From Lachnoanaerobaculum sanguinis (GTDB taxonomy: Bacteria > Bacillota > Clostridia > Lachnospirales > Lachnospiraceae), in assembly GCF_033242365.1 (NCBI RefSeq), contig NZ_BTHK01000009.1, positions 1 through 64,000 of the forward strand: a DNA stretch of 64,000 nt, read 5' to 3'. The notes under the pieces were generated by a model, which saw nothing but the letters and a program-made list of their open reading frames with translations, ran no database searches and was not told where the DNA came from. Below are positions 25,765 through 34,671 of the stretch, in pieces. How positions within the stretch are numbered: position 1 is the stretch's first letter; each line of letters opens with the position of its first letter. The translations under genes were made by a program, and so were the position numbers.

Positions 25765-26847
25765 ATGGGTAGAGTATATAATTTTAGTGCGGGTCCCGCA
25801 GTACTTCCTGAAGAGGTTTTAAGAGATGCAGCTGCAGAAATGCTTGATTACAACGGTAGCGGAATGTCCGTTATGGAAATGAGCCATCGTTCCAAGGTAT
25901 ATGAAGAGATAATAGAGGAAGCCGAGAAGGATATAAGAGACCTTTTAAATATCCCTGATAATTATAAAGTGCTTTTCTTACAGGGCGGCGGACATACACA
26001 GTTTGCAATGGTTCCTATGAACCTTATGAAGAATAAAAAAGCGGATTACATAATCACAGGACAGTGGGCAAAAAAAGCCTTCCAGGAAGCAAAGATGTAC
26101 GGCGATGTAGTAGCGGTGGCATCAAGCGAGGATGAGACTTACTCATACATTCCGGATTGCTCAGATTTACCTATAAGAGAAGATGCGGATTATGTATATA
26201 TTTGCGAGAACAATACAATCTACGGAACAAAGTTTAAAACATTGCCGAACACCAAAGGCAAGGATTTGGTTGCAGATGTATCATCATGCTTTTTATCAGA
26301 GCCTATGGATATCAGCAAGTATGCTTTGGTTTGGGGAGGAGTTCAAAAGAATATCGGACCTGCAGGAGTGGTTATTGCAATTATAAGAGATGACCTTGTT
26401 ACAGATGATGTACTTGAAGGCACACCTTCAATGCTCAGATATAAGATTCATGGGGACAACAAGTCACTTTATAATACACCTCCGACATACAATATTTATA
26501 TTTGCGGCAAGGTATTTAAATGGATTAAATCTCTTGGCGGACTGGCCGCAATGAAGGAAAGAAATGAAGAGAAGGCAAAGATTCTTTATGATTTTCTTGA
26601 TTCATCAAAGCTCTTTAAAGGAACTGTAAGAAAAGAGGACCGTTCACTTATGAATGTACCTTTTATTACAGGAGACAAAGAACTTGATGCGAAGTTTATC
26701 AAAGAGGCTGAGGCAAACGGATTTGTAAACTTAAAAGGCCACAGAAGTGTCGGCGGAATGAGAGCCAGCATCTACAATGCCATGCCGAAGGAAGGCGTAG
26801 AAAAACTGGTTGAGTTTATGAGAAATTTTGAGAAAGAGAATGCATAA
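25765..26847 (+). CDS. serC: Phosphoserine aminotransferase
   Basis: PLP enzyme converting 3-phosphohydroxypyruvate to phosphoserine. Start ATG 25765 (MGRVYNFSAGPAVLP) follows AAGGAGATT; the upstream 30 bp of open frame are not needed. The 360-aa protein has FSAGPAVLP, QGGGHTQFAMVPMNL, and the Schiff-base lysine in WGGVQKNIGPAG. Near the end, GHRSVGGMRASIYNAMP is diagnostic for SerC. serA follows 9 bp later. Confidence 0.97.
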   Translation: MGRVYNFSAGPAVLPEEVLRDAAAEMLDYNGSGMSVMEMSHRSKVYEEIIEEAEKDIRDLLNIPDNYKVLFLQGGGHTQFAMVPMNLMKNKKADYIITGQWAKKAFQEAKMYGDVVAVASSEDETYSYIPDCSDLPIREDADYVYICENNTIYGTKFKTLPNTKGKDLVADVSSCFLSEPMDISKYALVWGGVQKNIGPAGVVIAIIRDDLVTDDVLEGTPSMLRYKIHGDNKSLYNTPPTYNIYICGKVFKWIKSLGGLAAMKERNEEKAKILYDFLDSSKLFKGTVRKEDRSLMNVPFITGDKELDAKFIKEAEANGFVNLKGHRSVGGMRASIYNAMPKEGVEKLVEFMRNFEKENA

Positions 26848-26856
26848 GGAGTTATC

Positions 26857-28020
26857 ATGAGAAAAATACATTGCTTAAATGCTATCGCAAATGTCGGAAC
26901 GGATATATTTGACGAAAATTATAAGCTTACAGACAATATTGAAGAAGCGGATGCTATTATGGTAAGATCTGCCGCAATGGGTGACATGGACTTCTCAGAA
27001 AATCTTCTTGCTATAGCCAGAGCAGGTGCAGGTGTAAACAATATACCGCTTGAGCGATGTGCAGATGCCGGAATCGTGGTATTTAATACACCGGGAGCAA
27101 ATGCAAACGGTGTAAAGGAACTTGTAATCTGCGGTATGCTTTTGGCTGCAAGAGATGTAGTCGGAGGTATCGAGTGGACAAGAAGCATTAAAGATTCGGA
27201 TACTATTGCAAAGGATGTTGAAAAGGGAAAGAAAAACTTTGCAGGTGGTGAGATAAAGGGAAAGAAACTCGGAGTAATAGGACTCGGTGCGATAGGTGCC
27301 GAAGTTGCAAATGCCGCAGCCTCACTGGGGCTTGAAGTTTTGGGATACGACCCGTTTATTTCCGTAAATGCCGCATGGAGACTTTCAAGAAAGATAAAGC
27401 ATATAACAGATATAAATGAAATATTCAAAGAGTGTGATTATATTACATTGCATGTTCCGCTCACAGATGATAACAGGGGCATGATAGGAAAAAATTCAAT
27501 TCCTCAGATGAAGGACGGAGTTGTGATTTTAAACTTTGCAAGAGACCTGCTTGTAGATGATGATGAGATGGAAAAAGCGCTTGAGAGCGGTAAGGTTGCA
27601 AGATATGTTACAGACTTCCCGAACACAAAGTCTGCAAGGATGGAAAAGGCTATAGTTATACCTCATCTTGGTGCTTCCACACAGGAGAGTGAGGATAATT
27701 GTGCGGTTATGGCTGCAAATGAACTTGTAGACTATCTTGAGAACGGTAATATAAAAAATTCCGTAAATTTCCCAAGCTGTGATATGGGAGTATGTCAGGT
27801 AGAGGGAAGAGTCGCTCTTTTGCATCAGAATATTCCAAATATGATAGGTCAGATTACTTCAGCATTTGCAAAGAACGGATATAATATTTCTGATCTTACA
27901 AATAAATCAAAGGGCTCAAAGGCATATACTCTTATAGACATAGAAAACAAGGCAAGCGAAAGCCTTATAAATGAGTTAAATGCTATTGAAGGTATTTTAA
28001 AGGTAAGAGTTATAAAATAA
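26857..28020 (+). CDS. serA: D-3-phosphoglycerate dehydrogenase with ACT domain
   Basis: First enzyme of serine synthesis. The 387-aa protein has the NAD-binding motif LGVIGLGAIGAEVANAA (about residue 140), the catalytic Arg/Glu/His set including IPHLGASTQESEDNC, and a C-terminal ACT domain (about 320-387) for possible serine feedback. It is shorter than E. coli SerA and matches the short clostridial type that pairs with serC. A terminator follows. Confidence 0.95.
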   Translation: MRKIHCLNAIANVGTDIFDENYKLTDNIEEADAIMVRSAAMGDMDFSENLLAIARAGAGVNNIPLERCADAGIVVFNTPGANANGVKELVICGMLLAARDVVGGIEWTRSIKDSDTIAKDVEKGKKNFAGGEIKGKKLGVIGLGAIGAEVANAAASLGLEVLGYDPFISVNAAWRLSRKIKHITDINEIFKECDYITLHVPLTDDNRGMIGKNSIPQMKDGVVILNFARDLLVDDDEMEKALESGKVARYVTDFPNTKSARMEKAIVIPHLGASTQESEDNCAVMAANELVDYLENGNIKNSVNFPSCDMGVCQVEGRVALLHQNIPNMIGQITSAFAKNGYNISDLTNKSKGSKAYTLIDIENKASESLINELNAIEGILKVRVIK

Positions 28021-28028
28021 TAATGTAA

Positions 28029-28064
28029 AAAACGGTAAAGTCATTTCGACCTTGCCGTTTTTGC
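28029..28064 (+). terminator. Terminator after serA
   Basis: AAAACGGTAAAGTC (28029-28042) pairs with GACCTTGCCGTTTT (28048-28061) with one mismatch and one wobble, followed by T. Confidence 0.85.
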
Positions 28065-28143
28065 TTATTATTGAGATAATAAGAGCTATATGTAATGCGG
28101 TATTTATGATAGAATTATCTAATCAAGCAAAATGGAGGGTAAG

Positions 28144-29379
28144 ATGGCAGTAGTAAAATCTTTCAAATGTGTCAGACCGGTTAAGGAACTTGCAGAGCAG
28201 GTGGCATCTTTGCCATATGATGTATATGACAGAAAAGAAGCAAAGGCTGCGGTATCAGGTAAGCCTTATGCATTTTTAAATATTGACAGACCTGAGACGG
28301 CTTTTGACGACAGCTTTGACATGTATTCAAAGGAAGCTTATGAAAAGGCAAAAAATCTCTATGAAGAATTTAAAAACAAGGGCATATATGAGAAGGACAA
28401 TGAAGACGGTTATTATCTTTATGAGTTGACTATGAACGGCAGAAGCCAAACAGGTATAGTGGGACTTGCGAGTGTAGATGATTATTTAAACGATATTATA
28501 AAGAAACATGAGAATACCAGAGAAGAAAAAGAAATCGACAGGATAAAACATGTGGACACTGTAAATGCGCAGACCGGACCGATATTTTTGGCATATAAGA
28601 AAAATGACGATTTGAAAAAAATAATCTCAGATAATATTTCGGATGTCCCTATATATGATTTTGTATCGGATGACGGAATAGGCCATAGAGTATGGAAGGT
28701 GGATAAAGCTTATAATGAGCAGATAAGAGAATGCTTTGAAAATATAGAGTCTCTTTATATAGCTGACGGACATCACAGAGCCGCTTCCGCCGTAAAAGTG
28801 GCTCTAAAGAGAAGGCAAAATGAAAACAATCCGAATGCGGAGTACAATTATTTCCTGTCTGTAATATTTGATGAGAGACAGCTGCATATTTTGCCTTATA
28901 ACAGAATAGTAATTGATCTTAACAAAAAAAGTGTGGAAGAAGTTATAAGCCTTATAGCCGAAAATTTTGATATAACAGAGAGTCCCGTACTTGAAGAGAT
29001 AGGCGACAGAGGTGAGTTCGGAATGCTTGTTAAGGACAAATTCTATATTTTAAGTGCAAAGAAAAAAGTACTTGATTCGGTATCGGGTGATGTTATAAAG
29101 AGCCTTGATGTGTCAATATTGCAGGATTTGGTACTTGAACCCATATTCGGAATAAAAGACCCGAGAACGGACGAAAGAATAAAATTTGCAGGCGGAATAA
29201 GAGGAGTAGGATATTTAAAGTCCGAGATAGATAATGACAGAGGCAAGGTTGCCTTTTTGATGTATCCTACATCAATGGAAGAATTGTTTGCTGTAGCTGA
29301 TGAAAATAAGCTTATGCCTCCGAAATCCACATGGTTTGAGCCTAAGCTTAGAAGCGGAATTTTTATACATGAAATTTGA
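28144..29379 (+). CDS. DUF1015 family protein
   Basis: A 411-aa member of DUF1015, a conserved family commonly found beside serC-serA in clostridia, but without a settled biochemical role. Landmarks are RPVKELAEQVASLPYDV at the N terminus and YIADGHHRAASAVKVAL in the centre, a His/Arg-rich motif resembling a nuclease or hydrolase active site. Start ATG 28144 (MAVVKSFK) is chosen because GGAGGG sits 7 nt upstream; an ATG at 28132 is also in frame. Its last bases overlap the next gene. Confidence 0.9.
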   Translation: MAVVKSFKCVRPVKELAEQVASLPYDVYDRKEAKAAVSGKPYAFLNIDRPETAFDDSFDMYSKEAYEKAKNLYEEFKNKGIYEKDNEDGYYLYELTMNGRSQTGIVGLASVDDYLNDIIKKHENTREEKEIDRIKHVDTVNAQTGPIFLAYKKNDDLKKIISDNISDVPIYDFVSDDGIGHRVWKVDKAYNEQIRECFENIESLYIADGHHRAASAVKVALKRRQNENNPNAEYNYFLSVIFDERQLHILPYNRIVIDLNKKSVEEVISLIAENFDITESPVLEEIGDRGEFGMLVKDKFYILSAKKKVLDSVSGDVIKSLDVSILQDLVLEPIFGIKDPRTDERIKFAGGIRGVGYLKSEIDNDRGKVAFLMYPTSMEELFAVADENKLMPPKSTWFEPKLRSGIFIHEI

Positions 29380-29743
29380 TGAAAATTATCATATTATTTT
29401 GCAGACTGACAAATATGAGGATATGGTAAGGCTTTGGATGCATTCTGACGGAAATAAAATATTTAAAGAGAAGTTGAATGATTTTGCAAAACAGATGAAT
29501 GTTCATTTTAATATGGTTAGGATAAAAAATGTAAAGACTATATGGGGGAGCTGTTCCTCAAAGAAGAATCTTAATTTTAATTTTAGGTTATTCTTTTTAC
29601 CTGAGGCATTGATAGATTATGTATTTGTACATGAACTTGCACATCTAAAACATATGAATCATTCCAAAGCTTTTTGGAGTGAGGTGGAAAAGCAGATACC
29701 TGATTACAAGAAAAGAAGAGAAGAACTGAAAAGATATATTTGA
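29369..29743 (+). CDS. Short YgjP/SprT-like zinc metallopeptidase
   Basis: The 124-aa product keeps the C-terminal catalytic half of the YgjP (DUF45) family: KTIWGSCSSKKNLNFNFRL, then the HExxH zinc motif in VFVHELAHLKHMNHSKAFW and a final PDYKKRREELK. Full family members are ~230 aa, so about 100 N-terminal residues are absent. The upstream DNA codes for DUF1015, so this is a naturally short form or an old deletion. It overlaps the DUF1015 stop by 11 bp and is probably translationally coupled. Confidence 0.85.
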   Translation: MKFDENYHIILQTDKYEDMVRLWMHSDGNKIFKEKLNDFAKQMNVHFNMVRIKNVKTIWGSCSSKKNLNFNFRLFFLPEALIDYVFVHELAHLKHMNHSKAFWSEVEKQIPDYKKRREELKRYI

Positions 29744-29756
29744 TATGGAGTAAGAT

Positions 29757-30257
29757 ATGACAAAAGAGGAATTTTTGGACGGACTTATGAAAGCTCTGGC
29801 TTCCACAGGTTCACAATCTCTTATAACGGAAAATATAAGATTTTATTCGTCATATATTGATGATGAGCTTTCAAAGGGAAGAAGCATAGGTGAAATAATG
29901 GAAGAACTGGGAGAACCCAGACTTATTGCCAATTCTATAAAGGTTGCCGCGAGATATGACGATGTATTTGTAGGCATTGATAATGAGACGTATGAAAATA
30001 CAGTCGAAAAAAACGGAAGTTATGAAGAGAATGAAAACTATAGTGACAGAAAAGATAACAGCTTTAAAACATATAACTTTTCAGGTAACAGCCTGATAAT
30101 ACCTATAATTATTGCGATAGCGGTTTTAGTAGTGATTGTAGCTGTGGTTGCTGCGGTATTTTCATTTTTGGCACCGGTATTGCTACCTGTGATAGGAGTA
30201 CTGCTTTTGGTGGCTATAATAAAGGGGATTTTCGGAAAAGGGAATTATAAATTTTGA
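29757..30257 (+). CDS. DUF1700 family membrane protein
   Basis: A 166-aa protein whose N-terminal ~75 residues (KEEFLDGLMKALAS...GEIMEELGEPRLIANSIK) match the DUF1700 helical domain, followed by an acidic linker and two hydrophobic helices (~118-140 and 142-158). DUF1700 proteins often act with PadR regulators or DUF4097 proteins, but neither is present here. ATG 29757 follows GGAGTAAG. Function unknown. Confidence 0.8.
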   Translation: MTKEEFLDGLMKALASTGSQSLITENIRFYSSYIDDELSKGRSIGEIMEELGEPRLIANSIKVAARYDDVFVGIDNETYENTVEKNGSYEENENYSDRKDNSFKTYNFSGNSLIIPIIIAIAVLVVIVAVVAAVFSFLAPVLLPVIGVLLLVAIIKGIFGKGNYKF

Positions 30258-30470
30258 ATTGTTACAAAAGTATTACAAAAATTAACTTTTGAAATAAAAT
30301 CAAAACGTAAAAGTCACTTTACAAAATCTGCATTATCTTTGTTATAGCAGAAAAAAACAAAAAATATAAATATTTATTTCAAGTGAATAATTACTTCTTA
30401 ACAACTTTGAGAGATTTAAAAAACTTCAAAATGGACTTTTATAGGATAAAACTTGTAAGAGATTAACAAA
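30258..30470. other. Non-coding, AT-rich interval before an orphan terminator
   Basis: About 210 bp without a credible coding frame, ribosome site or tRNA. It ends in a strong hairpin terminator at 30471-30515. It could be a long 3' untranslated region of the DUF1700 gene or hold a small RNA; no promoter is clear enough to decide. Confidence 0.4.
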
Positions 30471-30515
30471 TAAAGGTTATAAATACGATATTTACATGGT
30501 ATTTATAACCTTTTT
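30471..30515 (+). terminator. Strong terminator between DUF1700 and the NlpC/P60 gene
   Basis: AGGTTATAAATAC ending at 30486 pairs with GTATTTATAACCT (30499-30511), a 13-bp perfect stem, followed by TTTT. Confidence 0.85.
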
Positions 30516-30565
30516 GCCATTATAAAAAGGTATAGGAAAAAGATATTAAAGCTTGAATAAAAAGC

Positions 30566-30594
30566 TTGACATATTCTCTTAGTGAGTTTATACT
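30566..30594 (+). promoter_or_regulatory. Promoter of the NlpC/P60 hydrolase gene
   Basis: TTGACA (30566-30571), 17-bp spacer, TATACT (30589-30594). The ~100-nt leader contains a GC-rich stretch (GCCGGACGGACCGGG, 30653-30667) that can fold, but it matches no riboswitch I recognise. Confidence 0.8.
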
Positions 30595-30699
30595 AAGTTT
30601 CGTAACATTTACTTAACAAACATAAATCGTTTGTAATTATTAAAGATTTAAATGCCGGACGGACCGGGTTTAGCATAGAAGAGATTTAAGGAGCCGAAA

Positions 30700-31473
30700 A
30701 TGAAGAACACAAAAAGAATTATAATTGGAATATTATCAGCATTGACTATCAGCACAATTTCACCTGTTACATCTTTTGCAACAACATCAGTCAGAAAAGT
30801 TGCAAACTTTCATGAGGAAGTGTTGAGAGGACCGGCTCTTAAAAGCGGTACATATATAGTTACAGTACAGGCAAATACACTTGATATATATAAGAGCATG
30901 ACATCAAACGATACAATCGGTAAGGCAAATAAGGGTGACGTATTCCAGATACTTGAGGATATGGGTGGCGGATACGCAAAAGTTTCATACAATGATGTAG
31001 AGGGATATATTTCTATAAAGGATGGAGATACTTCTATAGATGAGATGGATTCAGCGGAAGAGGCTGCCGCTTCAGCAACAAAGAGCATAGTTCAGGCTAC
31101 AGCTTCAAATAAGAGAGAAGAAATCGCAAACTTTGCAAAGACTTTTGTAGGCGGTAGATATATCTACGGAGGAACAAATCCTTATATAGGTGCAGATTGC
31201 TCAGGATTTGTAAAATATATTCTTGCAAACGCTGCCGGTGTTTCACTTCCAAGAACATCTTCAGAGCAGTCAACAAGAGGTACTACAGTTGCAAGCGCAG
31301 ACCAGCTTCAGCCGGGCGACCTTCTTTTCTACGGTTCAGGCAGATCTGTAAGTCATGTTGCTATGTATATCGGAGACGGTAAGGTGGTACATGCTTCATC
31401 ATCAAGAACAGGAATAATTATTTCAAACTATAACTACAGACCTGTAATTCGTATGGCTAATGTTATAGGATAA
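30700..31473 (+). CDS. Secreted NlpC/P60 peptidoglycan hydrolase with SH3b domain
   Basis: Cuts peptide bonds in wall muropeptides. The 257-aa protein has a signal peptide (residues 1-27, ending SFATT), a bacterial SH3 domain (about 50-110: TVQANTLDIYKSM...GYISI), a short linker, and an NlpC/P60 domain (about 140-257) with catalytic Cys in GADCSGFVKYI, His in SHVAMYIGDGKVVHAS and the third residue further along. AAGGAGCC precedes ATG 30700. It has its own promoter and terminator, so it is a monocistronic gene. Confidence 0.95.
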   Translation: MKNTKRIIIGILSALTISTISPVTSFATTSVRKVANFHEEVLRGPALKSGTYIVTVQANTLDIYKSMTSNDTIGKANKGDVFQILEDMGGGYAKVSYNDVEGYISIKDGDTSIDEMDSAEEAAASATKSIVQATASNKREEIANFAKTFVGGRYIYGGTNPYIGADCSGFVKYILANAAGVSLPRTSSEQSTRGTTVASADQLQPGDLLFYGSGRSVSHVAMYIGDGKVVHASSSRTGIIISNYNYRPVIRMANVIG

Positions 31474-31492
31474 TGTTTGTATAATAAGAATC

Positions 31493-31528
31493 GGCTATCC
31501 ATTGTAAAAGGCTTTGGGTAGCTTTTTT
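31493..31528 (+). terminator. Terminator after the NlpC/P60 gene
   Basis: GGCTATCC (31493-31500) pairs with GGGTAGC(T) around 31516-31523 with wobbles, followed by a T6 tract. Confidence 0.75.
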
Positions 31529-31645
31529 CGTCTAAATTTAAGAAAGAGATTCATATTTTTACTAATGTTATTGTAGTATTAACCAATTCTTTGTGTTAAA
31601 CTATGCTTATGAAAGATAAAAAGAAAGAGTAGGCGAGGAAAGGTT

Positions 31646-32428
31646 ATGATTGAACTTGGTTTAAATGAGAGGGAAGGTCTGTCGGAATTGGCCACAGATG
31701 ATATATTGGTCAGGCTTGCACTTGCCGGCAAATGCGGAAAAGTATGGATACCGGCCACAGGCACAGCTTCATACTGTGTTATAAAGGTATATCACTATAT
31801 GTATATAGTAGGAGTTACTCCAAAGAAGGACAGAGCGGTTTCTTTGTGGGGAACTATTGCAAGGCATGGAGACGGGGCTTATATAATTCCCACTTCAGAG
31901 TCATGGATAGACTGGCTTGTAGAAAATATAGATTGCAGATATAGAAATTTCTCAAGATATCTTTTGGCTTTTAAAGGTGTTGAGAACAGAGCACTGTTGG
32001 AAGAGTTAAACGGAGCGCTTGAGGAAGGTTTGAATATTGATAATGTCAGACCGGATGATTATGATGCCTTGTTAAAGGATATGTGGAGCGAAGATTTCGC
32101 CGCATGCTTTGATAACAGAGATGAATTTGCTAAAGATGCGATAGGATATATGGTTTATAAGGATGGAGTCGCGGTAAGCGGCTGCATGGGAAGATCATAC
32201 GGTAAAGAATTTATGGAGCTTGTATTTGCTACAAATCCTGAGTATAGGAGAAGAAATCTTGCTCTGACAGCAGCATCAAATGTATCGCTTTATCTGGACG
32301 ATGAAAAGATAAATCCCTATATAGATGTTAGAAATCAGCACTCTGTAGAGTTGGCTTCAAGACTTGGATTTGAATTTATAAAAGAATATCAGGTATACCA
32401 AATTTATAACACAGAGGATGAAATTTAA
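31646..32428 (+). CDS. GNAT-family N-acetyltransferase (PF12746-like)
   Basis: The 260-aa protein has an N-terminal subdomain (residues 1-125) and a C-terminal GNAT fold, with the acetyl-CoA-binding segment ATNPEYRRRNLALTAAS near 205 and the late DVRNQHSVELASRLGFEFIKEY block. This arrangement resembles the GNAT_acetyltran (PF12746) group, which includes ZmaR-like enzymes; the substrate here is unknown. GAGGAAAGG precedes ATG 31646. It may be the first gene of the Ter-type stress island or only its neighbour; the next gene begins 66 bp away. Confidence 0.8.
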   Translation: MIELGLNEREGLSELATDDILVRLALAGKCGKVWIPATGTASYCVIKVYHYMYIVGVTPKKDRAVSLWGTIARHGDGAYIIPTSESWIDWLVENIDCRYRNFSRYLLAFKGVENRALLEELNGALEEGLNIDNVRPDDYDALLKDMWSEDFAACFDNRDEFAKDAIGYMVYKDGVAVSGCMGRSYGKEFMELVFATNPEYRRRNLALTAASNVSLYLDDEKINPYIDVRNQHSVELASRLGFEFIKEYQVYQIYNTEDEI

Positions 32429-32494
32429 GTAAAAAAACTATAGAATATAGGGGTGGCGAAAGTCATCCCTATATTGATGTCAAAAGGTGGTAGT

Positions 32495-33601
32495 ATGGAC
32501 AAGATAAGCCTTGCAAAACGTCTTAATAATAATAAGAGAGGCTATTTGATAATTAATGCAAATCAGGGAAAACATAAGATTGCATTGATCGGGGATGTGA
32601 AAAATGAGTATGATACTCTTGCGAATTTATCAAGTGAAATTTTAAAGAACTCACTTGTAATCGGATTTGCAGAGACCGCAATAGCGATAGGTGCCTCTCT
32701 TGCAAGCAGTGCGGGAGCCTTTTTCATGCAGACAACCAGAGAAAATATATGCGCTCAAAATGAGTATATACATTTTACAGAGGCACACAGTCATGCTATG
32801 GAGCAAAGACTGGTACTTGCGGATATGGAAAAGATATATGGTCAGGTAGACAGAATAGTATTTGTTGAAGATGAGATCACCACAGGAAATACTATATGGC
32901 ATTGTATAGAGGAGATAGAGAGCATATTTAATGGTGGAAAAAAATATGCCATAGCACCTCTTACAAACACATTGTCAGAGGAAAGAAGAAAATTCTTTAA
33001 AGAAAAGAATGTGGATATAGTTTATATAAGAGATATAGACAAAGAAGGCTTTGAAGATGAAGTGGTTGATACTTTGACCAATGGTGATGTGTACACAATC
33101 AACTCTACACCAAGGAATGATGATGTAAAAATAATAAATTTCAAGACGGATATCAGGACCAGAGGACTTTTAAATATAAAGGATCTGGATGCAGAGACTG
33201 ACAGGCTTGGAGAGTTTTTAAAAGAAAAGATTGACCTAAAGAATTTGCTGAAAGATAAAAAGAGTGTCACCGTACTTGGAACTGAAGAATTTATTTATGT
33301 CCCGATAAAACTGGCAGAGTATATAGACACTTTTTCAGATGCAGATGTATATGTGCACTCATCCACAAGAAGCCCAATTGAGGTGTCAAAGTTAGAAGAT
33401 TACCCTCTTCATACCAGATATGAGGTCAGAAGTATATACGATAAAAACAGACAGACCTATATATACGATTTGAAAGAATCGGATGTATTCTTTCTTGTTA
33501 CAGACGGAAAAGAAACGGAGGGAGAGGCTGATATCCTGGAGGCAATCAGAATTTCAGGAAATAAAAATATATATTTGATCAGGTGGGATAATGAAGAGTA
33601 G
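32495..33601 (+). CDS. TRSP-type phosphoribosyltransferase of the Ter stress system
   Basis: Start ATG 32495 (MDKISLAKRLNNNK) follows AAAGGTGG; the open frame back to GTG 32453 looks dispensable. The 368-aa protein has a PRTase core with the PRPP loop FVEDEITTGNTIW (near residues 125-137). A C-terminal extension (~250-368; TVLGTEEFIYVPIKLAEYI, YVHSSTRSP) matches the TRSP domain found with such PRTases in Ter clusters. These are proposed to make a nucleotide- or ribosyl-derived metabolite during stress; that role is from comparative genomics, not biochemistry. The next gene overlaps it by 11 bp. Confidence 0.8.
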   Translation: MDKISLAKRLNNNKRGYLIINANQGKHKIALIGDVKNEYDTLANLSSEILKNSLVIGFAETAIAIGASLASSAGAFFMQTTRENICAQNEYIHFTEAHSHAMEQRLVLADMEKIYGQVDRIVFVEDEITTGNTIWHCIEEIESIFNGGKKYAIAPLTNTLSEERRKFFKEKNVDIVYIRDIDKEGFEDEVVDTLTNGDVYTINSTPRNDDVKIINFKTDIRTRGLLNIKDLDAETDRLGEFLKEKIDLKNLLKDKKSVTVLGTEEFIYVPIKLAEYIDTFSDADVYVHSSTRSPIEVSKLEDYPLHTRYEVRSIYDKNRQTYIYDLKESDVFFLVTDGKETEGEADILEAIRISGNKNIYLIRWDNEE

Positions 33602-34637
33602 TTACAAAGAAAGCGATGTCATTTTTCTCTTAAAGGATGTTACAGGACTTGTAGAGCCCTTGCCAAGCTTGGAGAGGGAAAAGCTTATACAATCAGGAAT
33701 GCATTACAGTGAAATGCTGCCGATAGAATATATACCCACCGAGGAATATATGAAAATATATTTTGATTCATTCAAGGTTTTCGGACAGAAAATGGCGGAT
33801 GCTCTTGCATCTTTGGCAGATAAAGTAATAGAAAAAAGAGGTAAAGATGTAGTTTTAGTCTCTCTGGCAAGAGCCGGTACCCCGATAGGAGTGCTGCTTA
33901 AAAGATATATAAAATGGAAGTATGAAACCGATGTGGCACATTATTCGGTTTCCATAATAAGAGACAGAGGCATTGATGACAATGCTATGAAGCATATACT
34001 TGCGCGTCACAAGGCCAAAGATATCCTGTTTGTTGACGGTTGGATAGGTAAGGGCGCAATACTTAAAGAACTGAAAACAGCCTGTGAAAATTATGAAGGG
34101 GTATCTGAGGAACTGGCAGTGGTATCGGATCCTGCAGGTGAAACTGAGTTGGCAGGTACTTATGATGATATATTTATTCCAAGCTCCGCACTAAATGCTA
34201 CGGTATGCGGACTGGTAAGCAGAACATTTTTAAGAGATGATATAATCGGTAAAGATGACTTCCACGGTGCTATATACTACAAGGAATATGAAGACAATGA
34301 TTTGAGCTATCATTTCATTGACAATATAGAAAAGCTCTTTAAAAAGGATGCAAGGGATGAGAGTATCAGAGGAGCAAGAGGAATTATTGAAGTAAAAAAG
34401 CAGGCGGAAAAATACGGTATAAAGGATATAAATCTTATAAAACCTGGGATAGGTGAGACTACCAGAGTGCTTCTTAGAAGAGTTCCGTGGAAGATACTTA
34501 TAGATGAAAGATATAAAGATGATAAAGAACTTAGACATATAATAAAGCTTGCCGGTGAAAGAGAAAGTGAAATAGAATATACATGCTTAAATAATTATAA
34601 ATGTATGGGAATAATAAAGAAAATGAAGGACATTTAA
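33591..34637 (+). CDS. StiP-type phosphoribosyltransferase with C-terminal PELOTA-like domain
   Basis: A 348-aa protein. The N-terminal two thirds fit the PRTase_1 (StiP) family: EYIPTEEYMKIYFDSF, LVSLARAGTPIGVLLKRY, HYSVSIIRDRGID, and the PRPP-loop-like ILFVDGWIGKGAI. The last ~90 residues (EVKKQAEKYGIKDINLI...YTCLNNYKCMGIIKKM) fit the PELOTA-type RNA-binding domain. Databases also label StiP proteins as cysteine proteases, but no such triad is obvious here. Overlap with the preceding PRTase gene indicates coupled expression. A bidirectional terminator follows. Confidence 0.8.
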   Translation: MKSSYKESDVIFLLKDVTGLVEPLPSLEREKLIQSGMHYSEMLPIEYIPTEEYMKIYFDSFKVFGQKMADALASLADKVIEKRGKDVVLVSLARAGTPIGVLLKRYIKWKYETDVAHYSVSIIRDRGIDDNAMKHILARHKAKDILFVDGWIGKGAILKELKTACENYEGVSEELAVVSDPAGETELAGTYDDIFIPSSALNATVCGLVSRTFLRDDIIGKDDFHGAIYYKEYEDNDLSYHFIDNIEKLFKKDARDESIRGARGIIEVKKQAEKYGIKDINLIKPGIGETTRVLLRRVPWKILIDERYKDDKELRHIIKLAGERESEIEYTCLNNYKCMGIIKKMKDI

Positions 34638-34671
34638 AAAATGTGTGAGTTGGAAAGACTCACACATTTTT
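34636..34671. terminator. Bidirectional terminator between convergent genes
   Basis: AAAAATGTGTGAGT pairs with ACTCACACATTTTT across a TGGAAAG loop; T runs on both sides serve the plus-strand StiP gene and the minus-strand lyase gene. Confidence 0.9.

Noticed and set aside
26919..27428. 169-aa minus-strand frame opposite serA
   Set aside because: Serine- and proline-rich antisense shadow of a clearly real serA gene.
32453..32494. Upstream GTG start for the TRSP-type phosphoribosyltransferase
   Set aside because: ATG 32495 has a better ribosome site and a normal family N terminus.
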